Assembly: GCA_017559545.1 (NCBI GenBank)
Contig: JAFYRK010000057.1
Coordinates: 1-41,523, forward strand
Length of the DNA stretch: 41,523 nt
Direction: 5' to 3'
From: Bacteroidales bacterium
GTDB taxonomy: Bacteria > Bacteroidota > Bacteroidia > Bacteroidales > UBA932
This document shows, one piece after another, positions 9,667 to 18,472 of this stretch (positions within the stretch are counted from its first letter, which is position 1; each line of letters starts with the position of its first letter). The translations under genes were made by a program, and so were the position numbers. A model generated the notes under the pieces. The model saw nothing but the letters and a program-made list of their open reading frames with translations. It had not been told where the DNA came from and did not search any database.

Positions 9667-9679
9667 ATCCCGTGTGAAG

Positions 9680-12058
9680 ATGAAAAGGAATCTTATATAT
9701 ATAATGACAGCGCTGCTGTCTATGGTTTTGGCCTCATGTGTCCAGGAGGAGATGCATGCTCCAGGAGAATTGGACAATGAGAACTGCTATGGAGTATATT
9801 TCCCTACGCAGAAAGGTCTTGGTGATATTCAGATAGAGCCGGATGATCCGACTACGTTGACGTTCACTGTCCGAAGAACCAATTCGAGAGGAGAGATCCG
9901 TGTACCGGTATCAATCAATTCGAATTACCAGGTCTTTACCACTGACGAAATTCTCTTTGAGGATGGTAGTCCGGTGGCAGAACTTGTGGTGCATTTTCCG
10001 TCAGCAAAGATAGCTGTCACTTATGAATGTACGCTGCGTATCGAGGGCGATGAATACGTTTCCAAGTACTCTGCTAATCCATCACATATAAACTTCAGTG
10101 TGACCAGAGTTAAGTGGAACGACGTTATCGGACCAAATGGCGAGACAACAGGAAGATGGCGCGACGGTATTTTTCCAGAGTGGTTTGCGGTGACTAATCC
10201 TAACATTGAAAGAAACATCGTTCTTCAGGAGCGTGACGATAAGCCAGGCTTCTACAGGACATATGACGTGTATAATGCAGATTATCTCGGCTCAATGTTC
10301 AATTCCAATGTGTCAAGCCTTTGTGTCGAGCAGAACTACACATACATTGATGCAACTGACCCAGAGAAAGTGTGGATCCCTACTTTCAGGACAGGTGTCA
10401 TCATGCACTCTGACTATGGAATGATGAGCGTAGGTTCATATGTGACAGACAACTCAGATGATTTTGATCCATCTATCGCTTCGGTGTATGGAACGCTGAA
10501 GGATGGTGTGATTGAGTTCCCATATGGCTCGCTCCAGATGAAGCTTGAGAGAATGGGTTGGTATCAGACTAACTCAGGCGGTCTGCACCGCATTATTCTT
10601 CCAGGATATAGGGCGAAGGAATATGATATGTCGGTTACTGCCGGGGTATCAGACATATATGGTAATCTGCCGGTGAATGTCACCCTCGGTTCTGATATAT
10701 CTCAGGTGAAGCTTGCTGTGTTCGAGGGTACGCTTGCAGAATCTGTGGTGACAGAGAAGGCTGATCTTATCGTCAAGGAAGCTGAGGTTGGTGAGGTTAC
10801 TACGGTAACCAAGACTACTGTAGTGGATTACTCGTTTGAGAAGACTGGAATGTATACTGTAGTGGCTGCCGGATTCGATATTGCGGGAAATCATTGTGCT
10901 ACCAAGTCAGTATCATTTGGTTATCTGAAGGCAGGCGATGATGCCAATACTGTCATTCTCAGCTCCGGTCTGATATGTTCAGATAAATATGCATCTGAGG
11001 GACTTACATCTAAGAACTCTCTTGAAATCTATATCTCAGGAAAGAATATCCTCCGTCTGCATGCGGGAATTTACTTGAAGGAGAAGTGGGAAGCAAACCC
11101 TGATGCAGTCAAGAAGGAAGTTGAGCAGTCGCAGATGACAAAGTCAAGTCTTGATATGATTAACGGTTCAGGACTCTTCCTCAAGCAGGGATACCTTACT
11201 CCTGGAACTGAATATGTTCTGGTGCTCAAGGCATACAACGGATATCGTGAGGAGTACTTTGTTTCGGAGGCAAAGACCGGCGGAGATTGGGATCCAAGAC
11301 TTGCAGAGTACGACATTGCAAATGTGGATATGAGCCTCATCCCTCTTACAAAGGATGGCTTCTATGGCACATACCATTATTATGCACTTGAAGGCGACAT
11401 GTACTCGAGGGCATATCTGGGTGATGTTACAATATCGCCTACATTCCCTGCTGATTATGCTCCAAGCCTTGAAGGATATGAGTATATCAACGTCAAGGGA
11501 CTGTTCCCTATGGCAAGAAACTTCGGTCTTGAGGATGATTCTTACTCATTCATCTATTATGACAACGTCCTCTACAACTTTGAGCAGGCATTCGAGAGTT
11601 TCTATTCAGAGGGAACATTGTTCTATCCTGGAGTCTATATGTACACTCAGTCAGGTGGTGCATTTGGCGGTAGAATGGGTCTCCTTGGTGCATTCGTGCG
11701 GGACGGTTACCTGGCATTTGTGGATTCAGGAATGTTTGCGAACTATGGTGAGGTCGTTGACGGTTTTGCTGTTCTCGCATATCAGGATCCTAACCATAAG
11801 ACTTATGCTGGTCTGATCGATATGGTGACAAGCATTCTCTTGGTAAGAGAGGATCTCGATCCAAATCCGATTATTGACGAGAGAAAGGAGGCTGATGAGG
11901 ATTCCGATTCAGTTGCAAAGTCAACATGGACTGCTCTTGACTCTATCATCCGTCAGGGACCTGACAATTACGTGCAGACTTTCGAGGGCTTTATCGAGAG
12001 CTCATTCGCAAAGGCACGTGCTCAGGTAAAACCTAAGAATTATCTCAATCTGAATTAA
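9680..12058 (+). CDS. Large lipoprotein of unknown function in the SusCD-protease operon
   Basis: I do not recognise this 792-residue protein. It starts with a lipoprotein signal (lipobox VLASC, Cys20), followed by VQEEM, an acidic stretch resembling a surface-export signal. Residues of about 30-135 look like an all-beta module with alternating polar strands (LTFTVRRTNSRGEIRVPVSI), similar in feel to Calx-beta or SusE-like domains. A middle part (about 310-420) and one near 460-520 (LTPGTEYVLVLKAYN) read like Ig or fibronectin-type sandwiches. The rest is rich in Tyr, Gly and Asp. No catalytic motif is visible. It lies 13 bp after susD and 2 bp before the protease, the position where SusE/F-like surface binding proteins usually sit, so an accessory substrate-binding role is plausible. 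ATG 9680 is chosen over GTG 9674. Confidence 0.8.
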   Translation: MKRNLIYIMTALLSMVLASCVQEEMHAPGELDNENCYGVYFPTQKGLGDIQIEPDDPTTLTFTVRRTNSRGEIRVPVSINSNYQVFTTDEILFEDGSPVAELVVHFPSAKIAVTYECTLRIEGDEYVSKYSANPSHINFSVTRVKWNDVIGPNGETTGRWRDGIFPEWFAVTNPNIERNIVLQERDDKPGFYRTYDVYNADYLGSMFNSNVSSLCVEQNYTYIDATDPEKVWIPTFRTGVIMHSDYGMMSVGSYVTDNSDDFDPSIASVYGTLKDGVIEFPYGSLQMKLERMGWYQTNSGGLHRIILPGYRAKEYDMSVTAGVSDIYGNLPVNVTLGSDISQVKLAVFEGTLAESVVTEKADLIVKEAEVGEVTTVTKTTVVDYSFEKTGMYTVVAAGFDIAGNHCATKSVSFGYLKAGDDANTVILSSGLICSDKYASEGLTSKNSLEIYISGKNILRLHAGIYLKEKWEANPDAVKKEVEQSQMTKSSLDMINGSGLFLKQGYLTPGTEYVLVLKAYNGYREEYFVSEAKTGGDWDPRLAEYDIANVDMSLIPLTKDGFYGTYHYYALEGDMYSRAYLGDVTISPTFPADYAPSLEGYEYINVKGLFPMARNFGLEDDSYSFIYYDNVLYNFEQAFESFYSEGTLFYPGVYMYTQSGGAFGGRMGLLGAFVRDGYLAFVDSGMFANYGEVVDGFAVLAYQDPNHKTYAGLIDMVTSILLVREDLDPNPIIDERKEADEDSDSVAKSTWTALDSIIRQGPDNYVQTFEGFIESSFAKARAQVKPKNYLNLN

Positions 12059-12060
12059 AA

Positions 12061-14079
12061 ATGAAAACAGATATGATAAGAAGATTTATCAGTATCATGC
12101 TTCCGGCAGTCTTCTTTGCTGCGGGTTGCGCACAGATGGAGGAGCCTCTTGCTCAGGAGCAGGCTCCATCCTCTGCCTCGCCACTTGCGACCAAGTGTGT
12201 GAATACCGTTGAGAATGCGGCAGACGGCACACTCCTCCTGTATCTTGAGGAGGAGACTGCGTTGAAGCTTGCGCAGGGTGAGAGTGTTCCTGAGTGGGAG
12301 CAGGTTTGCTCTGAATATGGAATCGAGTACGTTGAGAAGCTTTTCCCTAAGACAGATGATGAGCTCTCACGCAAGCATGGTCTCCATCGTTGGTATATGG
12401 TTTCTTTCCCAGAGAACGATAGCGTAGAGCGCGTTGCAGGGGGTATGGCCAAACTGAATGTTGTAAAGGGCATTCAGTTCAATACTGAGTATGAGAGAAA
12501 GTTTGGAAGCGAAGCTCCTATAGCGTGGAAACCTTTTGCAGGCAGAGGATATGGCGAGTTCAATCTTCCGTTTGATGATCCTATGCTTGTGGACCAGTGG
12601 CACTATATCAATAATAAGGATATGAGTGTAGCAGAGACTTCAAGGACAGGTGCAGACATCAATGTCAAGAATGCATGGGGACTTACAGGAGGTGATCCAA
12701 GAATCATTGTAGCAGTTTGCGACGAGGGTGTTAAGTATACCCATCCTGACCTCGCAGCCAATATGTGGGTGAATAAGAATGAGGTGCCAGGTAACGGTAT
12801 CGATGACGACAACAACGGATACGTGGATGATATTCACGGATGGAACTTCCTCAGCACCGAGAAGTATCCTAAGGAGATCAGCTGGAATGAGCCAGGTGAT
12901 GTCAGCCACGGAACCCATGTCGCTGGAACAGTTGCAGCGGTAAATAATAATGGTATCGGAATCAGTGGTGTTGCCGGTGGTACAGGTAAGGGCGACGGAT
13001 GCCGCATCATGTCATGCCAGGTGTTCTCAGGTTCAAGCTCGGCGACTGTCGTAGCACGTGCGAGGGCATATCATTATGCCGCTCAGATGGGTGCCTCAGT
13101 TCTCCAGTGTTCTTATGGTCAGGAAGGAGGATTTATGACCTCAGACAATACATTCGAGAACACATACTCCGTGGAGTTCAAAGCTCTCCAGTTTTTTCGT
13201 GAATTTGGTAATCAGTTGAATGGTTCTCCAGTAAATAAGAATATCATCGTGTTTGCTGCCGGAAACGACGGAACTCCGATGTCAGGTTATCCTGCAGCGC
13301 ATAAGGAGTTCATCTCAGTGACAGCGTTCGGTCCGGATTACCTTCCGACTAACTATACAAACTACGGTCCGGGCTCTAATATCGCAGCTCCAGGAGGTGA
13401 CGTGTCGATCAATATGTCGACCACTTCAGAGAGAGCCCAGATCCTTTCTACCACAGCTGTAGAGTCAGAAAATTATGACTCTAACTATGGTTGGATGCAG
13501 GGAACGTCAATGGCTTGTCCTCACGTGTCAGGTGTAGTTGCACTCGGTCTTTCCTATGCTTTGAAGCTTGGCAAGACATTCGATTACGATGAGTTTATCA
13601 GTATCCTTTACTCATCAGTGAATGATATTGATTATTATATCGAGACCTGCTCAAAGACCGCTAACGGCGTGATGTTGGATCTTGCACCATTCTGGAGACA
13701 GATGGGTACTGGTGCTATTGATACATGGAAGTTCCTTATGAATCTTGAGGGAACTCCAAACCTTGTTGCTAAGATCGGTGAGGAGGTAAAGGTGTCCCTT
13801 GTTCCTTGTTTCGGTGGATCAGCCTCAAATCTTACATATACAAAGATTGAGATAAGTGATGAGGCGCGTCAGACTCTCGGTATCGAAGGAGAGCCTTATA
13901 TCAATAATGGAAGGCTGTTCGTGAAGTGTACCAAGTATGGCTCTGCAAAGATCAGAATTTATGCGATTGCAGGTGGTGCGAATGTCGCTACAGATGCAGT
14001 GATGGGAGGAACAGAGTTCTCAAGAGAGGTATCTCTCCTTTCACGTGATTCTATCGCGGAAAATGGCGGTTGGCTCTAA
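12061..14079 (+). CDS. S8 (subtilisin) family serine protease lipoprotein
   Basis: A 672-residue secreted subtilase. The lipoprotein signal ends in AAGC (Cys23) followed by AQMEE, consistent with export to the cell surface. Residues of about 45-165 form an inhibitor-like N-terminal domain of the type found before Bacteroidetes subtilases. The catalytic triad is complete: Asp221 in AVCDEGVKYTHPDL, His283 in SHGTHVAGTVAA and Ser483 in GTSMACPHVSGVVAL, with the oxyanion Asn402 in AAGND. A calcium-site-like DDDNNGYVDD loop lies between Asp and His. The last ~110 residues form a beta-rich extension. It begins 2 bp after the preceding stop, so the two are tightly coupled. Its likely role is cleaving protein outside the cell so that fragments can pass through the upstream SusCD. 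A proposed alternative role, maturation of surface proteins, cannot be excluded. Confidence 0.92.
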   Translation: MKTDMIRRFISIMLPAVFFAAGCAQMEEPLAQEQAPSSASPLATKCVNTVENAADGTLLLYLEEETALKLAQGESVPEWEQVCSEYGIEYVEKLFPKTDDELSRKHGLHRWYMVSFPENDSVERVAGGMAKLNVVKGIQFNTEYERKFGSEAPIAWKPFAGRGYGEFNLPFDDPMLVDQWHYINNKDMSVAETSRTGADINVKNAWGLTGGDPRIIVAVCDEGVKYTHPDLAANMWVNKNEVPGNGIDDDNNGYVDDIHGWNFLSTEKYPKEISWNEPGDVSHGTHVAGTVAAVNNNGIGISGVAGGTGKGDGCRIMSCQVFSGSSSATVVARARAYHYAAQMGASVLQCSYGQEGGFMTSDNTFENTYSVEFKALQFFREFGNQLNGSPVNKNIIVFAAGNDGTPMSGYPAAHKEFISVTAFGPDYLPTNYTNYGPGSNIAAPGGDVSINMSTTSERAQILSTTAVESENYDSNYGWMQGTSMACPHVSGVVALGLSYALKLGKTFDYDEFISILYSSVNDIDYYIETCSKTANGVMLDLAPFWRQMGTGAIDTWKFLMNLEGTPNLVAKIGEEVKVSLVPCFGGSASNLTYTKIEISDEARQTLGIEGEPYINNGRLFVKCTKYGSAKIRIYAIAGGANVATDAVMGGTEFSREVSLLSRDSIAENGGWL

Positions 14080-14091
14080 AACAGGAATAAC

Positions 14092-14535
14092 ATGAAGAAG
14101 ATAATATCAAATATTTTGTTCTGCGCGATGGCTATCTTCGCTGTCGCTGCATGCTCTGACCCTGAGGCAGAAAAGCTTGAGAAGATTGTGGGTGAGTGGC
14201 ATTACACTGGCACAGAGTCAGGTGTCGGAATCGATGTTTACCTTGGATTGTCACAGGACTATACATTCGAATTGTATCAGAAGATTGGAGACGGTCCGCA
14301 CTATCTATATAAGGGTAAGTATAAGTTCGATGGAGAAGTGCTCTCAGGTACATACAACGACTATACTCCATGGGCTCAAGATTATAAGGTGTCAAAGTCT
14401 GGTAACTCTCTTGTACTGACATCTGTAATCAATGACAAATATGCGGTCACATACACCAGAGAGGCAATCCCTGAGTCTGTCAAGACCCACTACATGCCAG
14501 CTACTAAGGCAACGTCAGTGGTGCCGGTTCTCTAA
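14092..14535 (+). CDS. Small lipocalin-like lipoprotein
   Basis: A 147-residue lipoprotein (lipobox VAAC, Cys21; then SDPEAEKLEK). The mature part opens with KIVGEWHYTG, the Gly-x-Trp motif common in lipocalin-like beta-barrels, and continues as alternating beta strands (YTFELYQKIG, YLYKGKYKFDGEVLSGTYND, NSLVLTSV). It is the last gene of the operon, 12 bp after the protease, and is followed by a strong terminator. In Bacteroidetes such small barrels often bind hydrophobic ligands or serve as accessory surface proteins. Whether this one acts as a protease inhibitor, a peptide binder or something else cannot be told. The acidic residues after the cysteine suggest surface exposure. Confidence 0.75.
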   Translation: MKKIISNILFCAMAIFAVAACSDPEAEKLEKIVGEWHYTGTESGVGIDVYLGLSQDYTFELYQKIGDGPHYLYKGKYKFDGEVLSGTYNDYTPWAQDYKVSKSGNSLVLTSVINDKYAVTYTREAIPESVKTHYMPATKATSVVPVL

Positions 14536-14559
14536 TTGTTTGATCTACGGTTAAATTTA

Positions 14560-14595
14560 AAAAGTCCTTGCTCCCTTTGGGTGGCAAGGACTTTT
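14560..14595. terminator. Bidirectional terminator between convergent operons
   Basis: AAAAGTCCTTGC (14560-14571) pairs perfectly with GCAAGGACTTTT (14584-14595) around a 12-nt loop. The stem has A-runs on one side and T-runs on the other, so it can work as a rho-independent terminator for the protease operon (+) and for the aldo/keto reductase operon (-), which ends 24 bp away. Confidence 0.85.
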
Positions 14596-14618
14596 GTGTA
14601 TTATTAAAACTGAGGGTG

Positions 14619-15971
14619 TTATAGTTTGTTTCGTTTCAGTTTCTCGATGTAAGAGCTGATCTTATGGATCTCGTGTGGGATATTGATGCCCTGAGGACAG
14701 TGGACCATGCAGGCTTTGCAGCCGATGCACCTGTCAGCCTGACGAAGCTTTGGAATCGCTCTGTCATAGCTTACCAGATATGCCCTGCGTGCTTTCTTGT
14801 ACCCTTCGTCCTGTGATGATGTGGCAATCTGGTCTTCGTTTACACATTTATTATAGTGTAAAAGGATTGCAGGGATATCGATGCCGTAAGGACAAGGCAT
14901 ACAGTATTTGCAGTCGTTGCAAGGGATGGCAGGGTAGTTCTGCATGAGTTCTGCAGTCTCCTCCAGGAAGGCAAGTTCCTTTTCGTCAAGTGCGTCGAGA
15001 GGGGAGTATGTCTTTACGTTATCCTGGAGATGTTCCATATATGTCATGCCGCTGAGTACGCAGAGGACACCTTCTTGTGTGCCTGCAAAGCGGAATGCCC
15101 ATGAAGCAACGCTTCCTTTCGGATTGCGCTCAAGCAGCCTGTCTGCGATGTGCTCAGGAACCTTCGAAAGACGGCCTCCGAGCAGTGGTTCCATGATGAT
15201 CGATGGGATGCCTCTCTTTTCAAGTTCCTGCTGGAGATATTGGGCCTTTGCGTTACGGGCTCCGGGGTGTGTCCAGTCCACATAATTGAGTTGGATCTGC
15301 ACGAAATCCCAGTGGTATTGCTCATGTGTCTCCATCAGTTCGTCCCAACCCTTCTGTGAACCATGGAATGAGAATCCAAGATTGCGGATACGTCCCGCTT
15401 TGCGTTCTTCGAGGAGGAAGTCAATTATTCCGTTATCCAGATATCTCTTCTTAAATTCTTCATATCCGCTCAGGCTATGCAGAAGATAGTAGTCTATGTA
15501 GTCTGTCTGGAGATTCTCGAATGATTTCCTGTACATCTCAATCGAGTTCTCGCGGCTGTGGTTGCTGAAGTTCGACATCTTGGTGGCTATGAAATAGCTT
15601 TCGCGCGGATAGCGCTTCAGTGCTATTCCCGTAGCCTTTTCGCTTTGGCCCTGCAGGTAGACAGGGGCGGTGTCAAAATAGTTTACTCCGTGCTCGATTG
15701 CATAATCTACAAGCCTGTTGGTAGTCTCCTGATCGATGATGTCCTTTCCATCTTCATTCTTGATCATAGGCCAACGCATACAGCCATAACCGAGAATGCT
15801 GACCTTGTCTCCGTTGCCGGGATTTGTTCTGTAGGTCATTTTACCATCTTGTGCGTTCGGATCCATACCTGTAGAATTCGATGAGCCTTTGCATGCAGCC
15901 AATCCTCCCATTATGATGCCGGCAGTTCCTGCTCTCTTGAGGAACTCTCTTCTATCTATATTCTTTTTCAT
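14619..15971 (-). CDS. Tat-exported aldo/keto reductase with C-terminal 2x[4Fe-4S] domain
   Basis: A 450-residue protein with three parts. (1) Residues 1-27 are a twin-arginine signal (DRREFLK, Arg7-Arg8), a hydrophobic stretch and a lipobox-like LAAC with Cys27, so it is probably a Tat-exported lipoprotein. No acidic run follows the cysteine, which fits the inner-membrane face. (2) Residues of about 45-340 are an aldo/keto reductase barrel with the catalytic set visible: Asp and Tyr in YFDTAPVY, Lys in IATKMS, His in YLLHSL. (3) The C-terminus has CNDCKYCMPCP (351-361) and CIGCKACMVHCP (415-426), binding two [4Fe-4S] clusters. Family members are usually NAD(P)H enzymes of the cytoplasm. An exported one with iron-sulfur clusters may instead take electrons from the polyferredoxin encoded 3 bp upstream. 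The substrate is unknown. Confidence 0.9.
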   Translation of the reverse strand: MKKNIDRREFLKRAGTAGIIMGGLAACKGSSNSTGMDPNAQDGKMTYRTNPGNGDKVSILGYGCMRWPMIKNEDGKDIIDQETTNRLVDYAIEHGVNYFDTAPVYLQGQSEKATGIALKRYPRESYFIATKMSNFSNHSRENSIEMYRKSFENLQTDYIDYYLLHSLSGYEEFKKRYLDNGIIDFLLEERKAGRIRNLGFSFHGSQKGWDELMETHEQYHWDFVQIQLNYVDWTHPGARNAKAQYLQQELEKRGIPSIIMEPLLGGRLSKVPEHIADRLLERNPKGSVASWAFRFAGTQEGVLCVLSGMTYMEHLQDNVKTYSPLDALDEKELAFLEETAELMQNYPAIPCNDCKYCMPCPYGIDIPAILLHYNKCVNEDQIATSSQDEGYKKARRAYLVSYDRAIPKLRQADRCIGCKACMVHCPQGINIPHEIHKISSYIEKLKRNKL

Positions 15972-15974
15972 GGC

Positions 15975-17447
15975 TTAGATGTCTTTATGGATTTCATGGC
16001 CTTCCACATAGATAGCGGTAAACGGTCTTGCAGGGCAGAGGTTTTCGCATGCTCCGCAGCCGATGCACCTTTCCTCATTCACAACAGGTATTCTCAATGA
16101 GTTTTTGCTGTCAGGGTCTTTCTTTACCATGCGGATAGCGCCGGCAGGGCAGTGACGTGCACAGTTTCCGCAGCTTACTTCGTCAGTGTTTACGACGCAG
16201 TTATCAAGACAAACTACAGCATGTCCTATCTGGATTGAAGTTTTTTCCTCTATGGTTATAGGTCGTATCGCGCCTGCAGGACATACCTGCGAACATTTGT
16301 TGCACTCAGGGCGACAGTATCCTCTTTCATATGACATTTCAGGCTGCATCAGGTTCATCAGCGTGGTTGATGGCCTCAGGACATGATCAGGACATACGCT
16401 TACGCAAAGCTGACACGCAGTACAATGCTCGTAAAAGTTCTTCAGGCTGATAGCTCCTGCTGGGACCAGTGGGGTCTGCCGTTCAGGCTTCTGTGCTCTC
16501 TCTATAGCTGCAAGTCCGCCATCCACCTTCATTTCCTGTGCCTTTGCAGCAATAGTAGTTCCAGCAATAGCGGTTGACACTATAAATGCTCTACGGCCTT
16601 TGTCCTGAGGTTCCTTTTTCCGGCTTCTCAAAGCATAATGTACAGCACCTTCCTTGCATACGTTAATGCAGTCCATGCAAGCGACGCAGCGGCTGTAATC
16701 GATTCTGTGTTCTTTCAGGTCGATACATGAAGCCTTGCACTGCTTCATGCAAAGCCCGCAGCTGTGGCATTTATTTGTGTCAAAGATAGGTGCAAAGAGA
16801 CTGAAACGCGAGAAGAATCCCAGAATGGTTCCCACTGGACAAATTGTGTTGCACCAGGTCCTTCCATGCTTCCATGCAAGGACTCCTACTGTAACCAGTG
16901 TTGCAGTAGCAATCGCAAATGTAGAAATGGACTTGATCCATATGTCCACGCTGTAGAATGCGTAGCTTCCGACTCTTTCAGCAATCCAGGCAAACAGGTT
17001 GTTGCCAAGTTGATAAAAAGGAGCGATGAGGTTTGCTGCAATACGTCCGTATGCGCTGTATGGTGCAACCAGAGCTACGAGAGAGTGTGCTCCCAGCACG
17101 AATGCAATGCTGAAGAGCACGAGCACTCCAAATCTCAGCCAGTTCTTGGCAGGAGAATATCCGAAGCGGAACCGGTTCTTTTTCTTTGTCTTTCCGTGGA
17201 TCCATGAAATGATGTCCTGCATCACTCCAAGCGGACAGATGACAGAGCAATATACTCTTCCGAACAGCAGGGTCAGCAGGATAAGCACTGCGACCACGCC
17301 GAAGTTCAGTGCCAGCACTGCTGGCAGGAACTGCGCTTTGGCCATCCACCCTAACCATCCATGCAGTGTTCCTGTGAAATCAAGGAACAGCAGCGTCACA
17401 CCTATGAAGAACACGGATGCAAGAATGATTCTGGCTTTTCGTAGCAT
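15975..17447 (-). CDS. Membrane polyferredoxin (NapH/NosR-like) with internal Tat-like segment
   Basis: A 490-residue integral membrane iron-sulfur protein. The N-terminal half has about five membrane segments (7-25, 41-62, 107-130 and others) with two CxxxCP motifs (CSVICPLG, CNTICPVG) typical of NapH, NosR and CcoG. Two [4Fe-4S] motifs follow (CHSCGLCMKQC, CVACMDCINVC). Then comes GRRAFIVSTAIAG: a twin arginine (285-286) before a hydrophobic helix, resembling an internal Tat signal anchor. After it comes a second ferredoxin region with four more cysteine groups (CTACQLCVSVC, CNKCSQVC, CGNCARHC, CIGCGACENLC). A likely role is passing electrons through the inner membrane, from cytoplasmic ferredoxin or quinol to periplasmic acceptors such as the aldo/keto reductase encoded directly downstream. 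The exact topology is inferred, not shown. Confidence 0.88.
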   Translation of the reverse strand: MLRKARIILASVFFIGVTLLFLDFTGTLHGWLGWMAKAQFLPAVLALNFGVVAVLILLTLLFGRVYCSVICPLGVMQDIISWIHGKTKKKNRFRFGYSPAKNWLRFGVLVLFSIAFVLGAHSLVALVAPYSAYGRIAANLIAPFYQLGNNLFAWIAERVGSYAFYSVDIWIKSISTFAIATATLVTVGVLAWKHGRTWCNTICPVGTILGFFSRFSLFAPIFDTNKCHSCGLCMKQCKASCIDLKEHRIDYSRCVACMDCINVCKEGAVHYALRSRKKEPQDKGRRAFIVSTAIAGTTIAAKAQEMKVDGGLAAIERAQKPERQTPLVPAGAISLKNFYEHCTACQLCVSVCPDHVLRPSTTLMNLMQPEMSYERGYCRPECNKCSQVCPAGAIRPITIEEKTSIQIGHAVVCLDNCVVNTDEVSCGNCARHCPAGAIRMVKKDPDSKNSLRIPVVNEERCIGCGACENLCPARPFTAIYVEGHEIHKDI

Positions 17448-17459
17448 ATAGTTTAGTTT

Positions 17460-18467
17460 TTAAATGTCATTTCGACCTAGCGGAGAAATCTGTTCGTGTC
17501 TGTCAAGTGCGGCCTTCATGAGCTCGCGGCCTCTCTGTGAAATCTCCTCGGCCTTAGCATAGTCTGCAATCTCGCCATATGCGTCAAATGGCATCTTGAT
17601 CAGCACGTCAGGCTTATGGTTTTCAGCAGCAATCTTTGCCAATGCATGGTTCATTATAGAGAAAGTGCGGGATAGGATGCTGTAGTAGTTGTCTTCGTAG
17701 GACAGTTCGGGTTCCGGCTCCTCGTCCTTGAATTTATGGGACAATACCTTTCTGCCCTGTTCCCTTGCTAGCTTGAGTTTCTCTCCAAATGTCAAGGCAG
17801 TATTGTTCCTGACGGCATTGATCACGCTTCTTGTCTCTTCCTCAAGTTCCTTTTCCTCCGCTGCTCTCTCTTCCTCCATGCGTGCCTCATTGATAAGTGT
17901 CTGCCTTATGCTGTCCACATCAACATCATTTACATCAAATGCTACGACGATGTCGCCCTCGTGCCTTGCTACCTTGTCCAATGGCATAGTGTTGACTATT
18001 CCACCGTCAACCAGTGTTCTGTATCCGTATTTGACAGGTCTGAAAAGAGATGGGATTGAGATCGATGCCCTGACGGCATCAAAGAGAGGGCCTCTGTCGA
18101 ACACGACTTCCTCTCCGGTATAAAGATCCGCTGCAACTGCGCGGTATGGTATGGCGAGATCCTCAATGTTGACATTTGGCACGATTTCTTTCAGTGCCTC
18201 GATTACCTTGTCTCCTTTTACAAGATGGTTCTTGCTTAAAGAAATGTCCATCAGACCGAATACTTTCCATGCATCCAGTCCGTAAAGCCACTGCTTGACC
18301 TCGTCAAGTTTTCCGGCAGCATAAATGCCTCCGACCAGTGATCCTATAGACGTTCCTGCCACAGAGGTTATGTTGTATCCTCTGCTTACAAGCTCCTCGA
18401 TAGCTCCTATATATGCCCATCCTCGCGGTCCACCGCTGGACAGCACCAATGCAACATCCTTTTTCAT
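17460..18467 (-). CDS. Patatin-like phospholipase (RssA/NTE family)
   Basis: A 335-residue acyl hydrolase acting on phospholipids or lysophospholipids. The oxyanion segment GGPRGWAYIGAIEEL, nucleophile Ser40 in GTSIG and Asp154 in DGG give the complete patatin dyad. The C-terminal third is charged, with a coiled-coil-like stretch (RMEEERAAEEKELEEETR) that may mediate association. No signal peptide is seen, so it is cytoplasmic or peripheral to the membrane. The open frame extends 21 codons upstream to 18530, but that stretch contains two TATATTTG promoter boxes and does not look coding, so ATG 18467 is the start. It is first in an operon, 12 bp before the polyferredoxin gene. Why a lipase is grouped with redox proteins is not evident. 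Confidence 0.88.
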   Translation of the reverse strand: MKKDVALVLSSGGPRGWAYIGAIEELVSRGYNITSVAGTSIGSLVGGIYAAGKLDEVKQWLYGLDAWKVFGLMDISLSKNHLVKGDKVIEALKEIVPNVNIEDLAIPYRAVAADLYTGEEVVFDRGPLFDAVRASISIPSLFRPVKYGYRTLVDGGIVNTMPLDKVARHEGDIVVAFDVNDVDVDSIRQTLINEARMEEERAAEEKELEEETRSVINAVRNNTALTFGEKLKLAREQGRKVLSHKFKDEEPEPELSYEDNYYSILSRTFSIMNHALAKIAAENHKPDVLIKMPFDAYGEIADYAKAEEISQRGRELMKAALDRHEQISPLGRNDI

Positions 18468-18472
18468 GCAGA

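Noticed and set aside
202-14535. Polysaccharide utilisation locus
   Set aside because: No glycoside hydrolase, lyase, hybrid two-component regulator or SusR is present within the window, and the only hydrolase in the operon is a protease.
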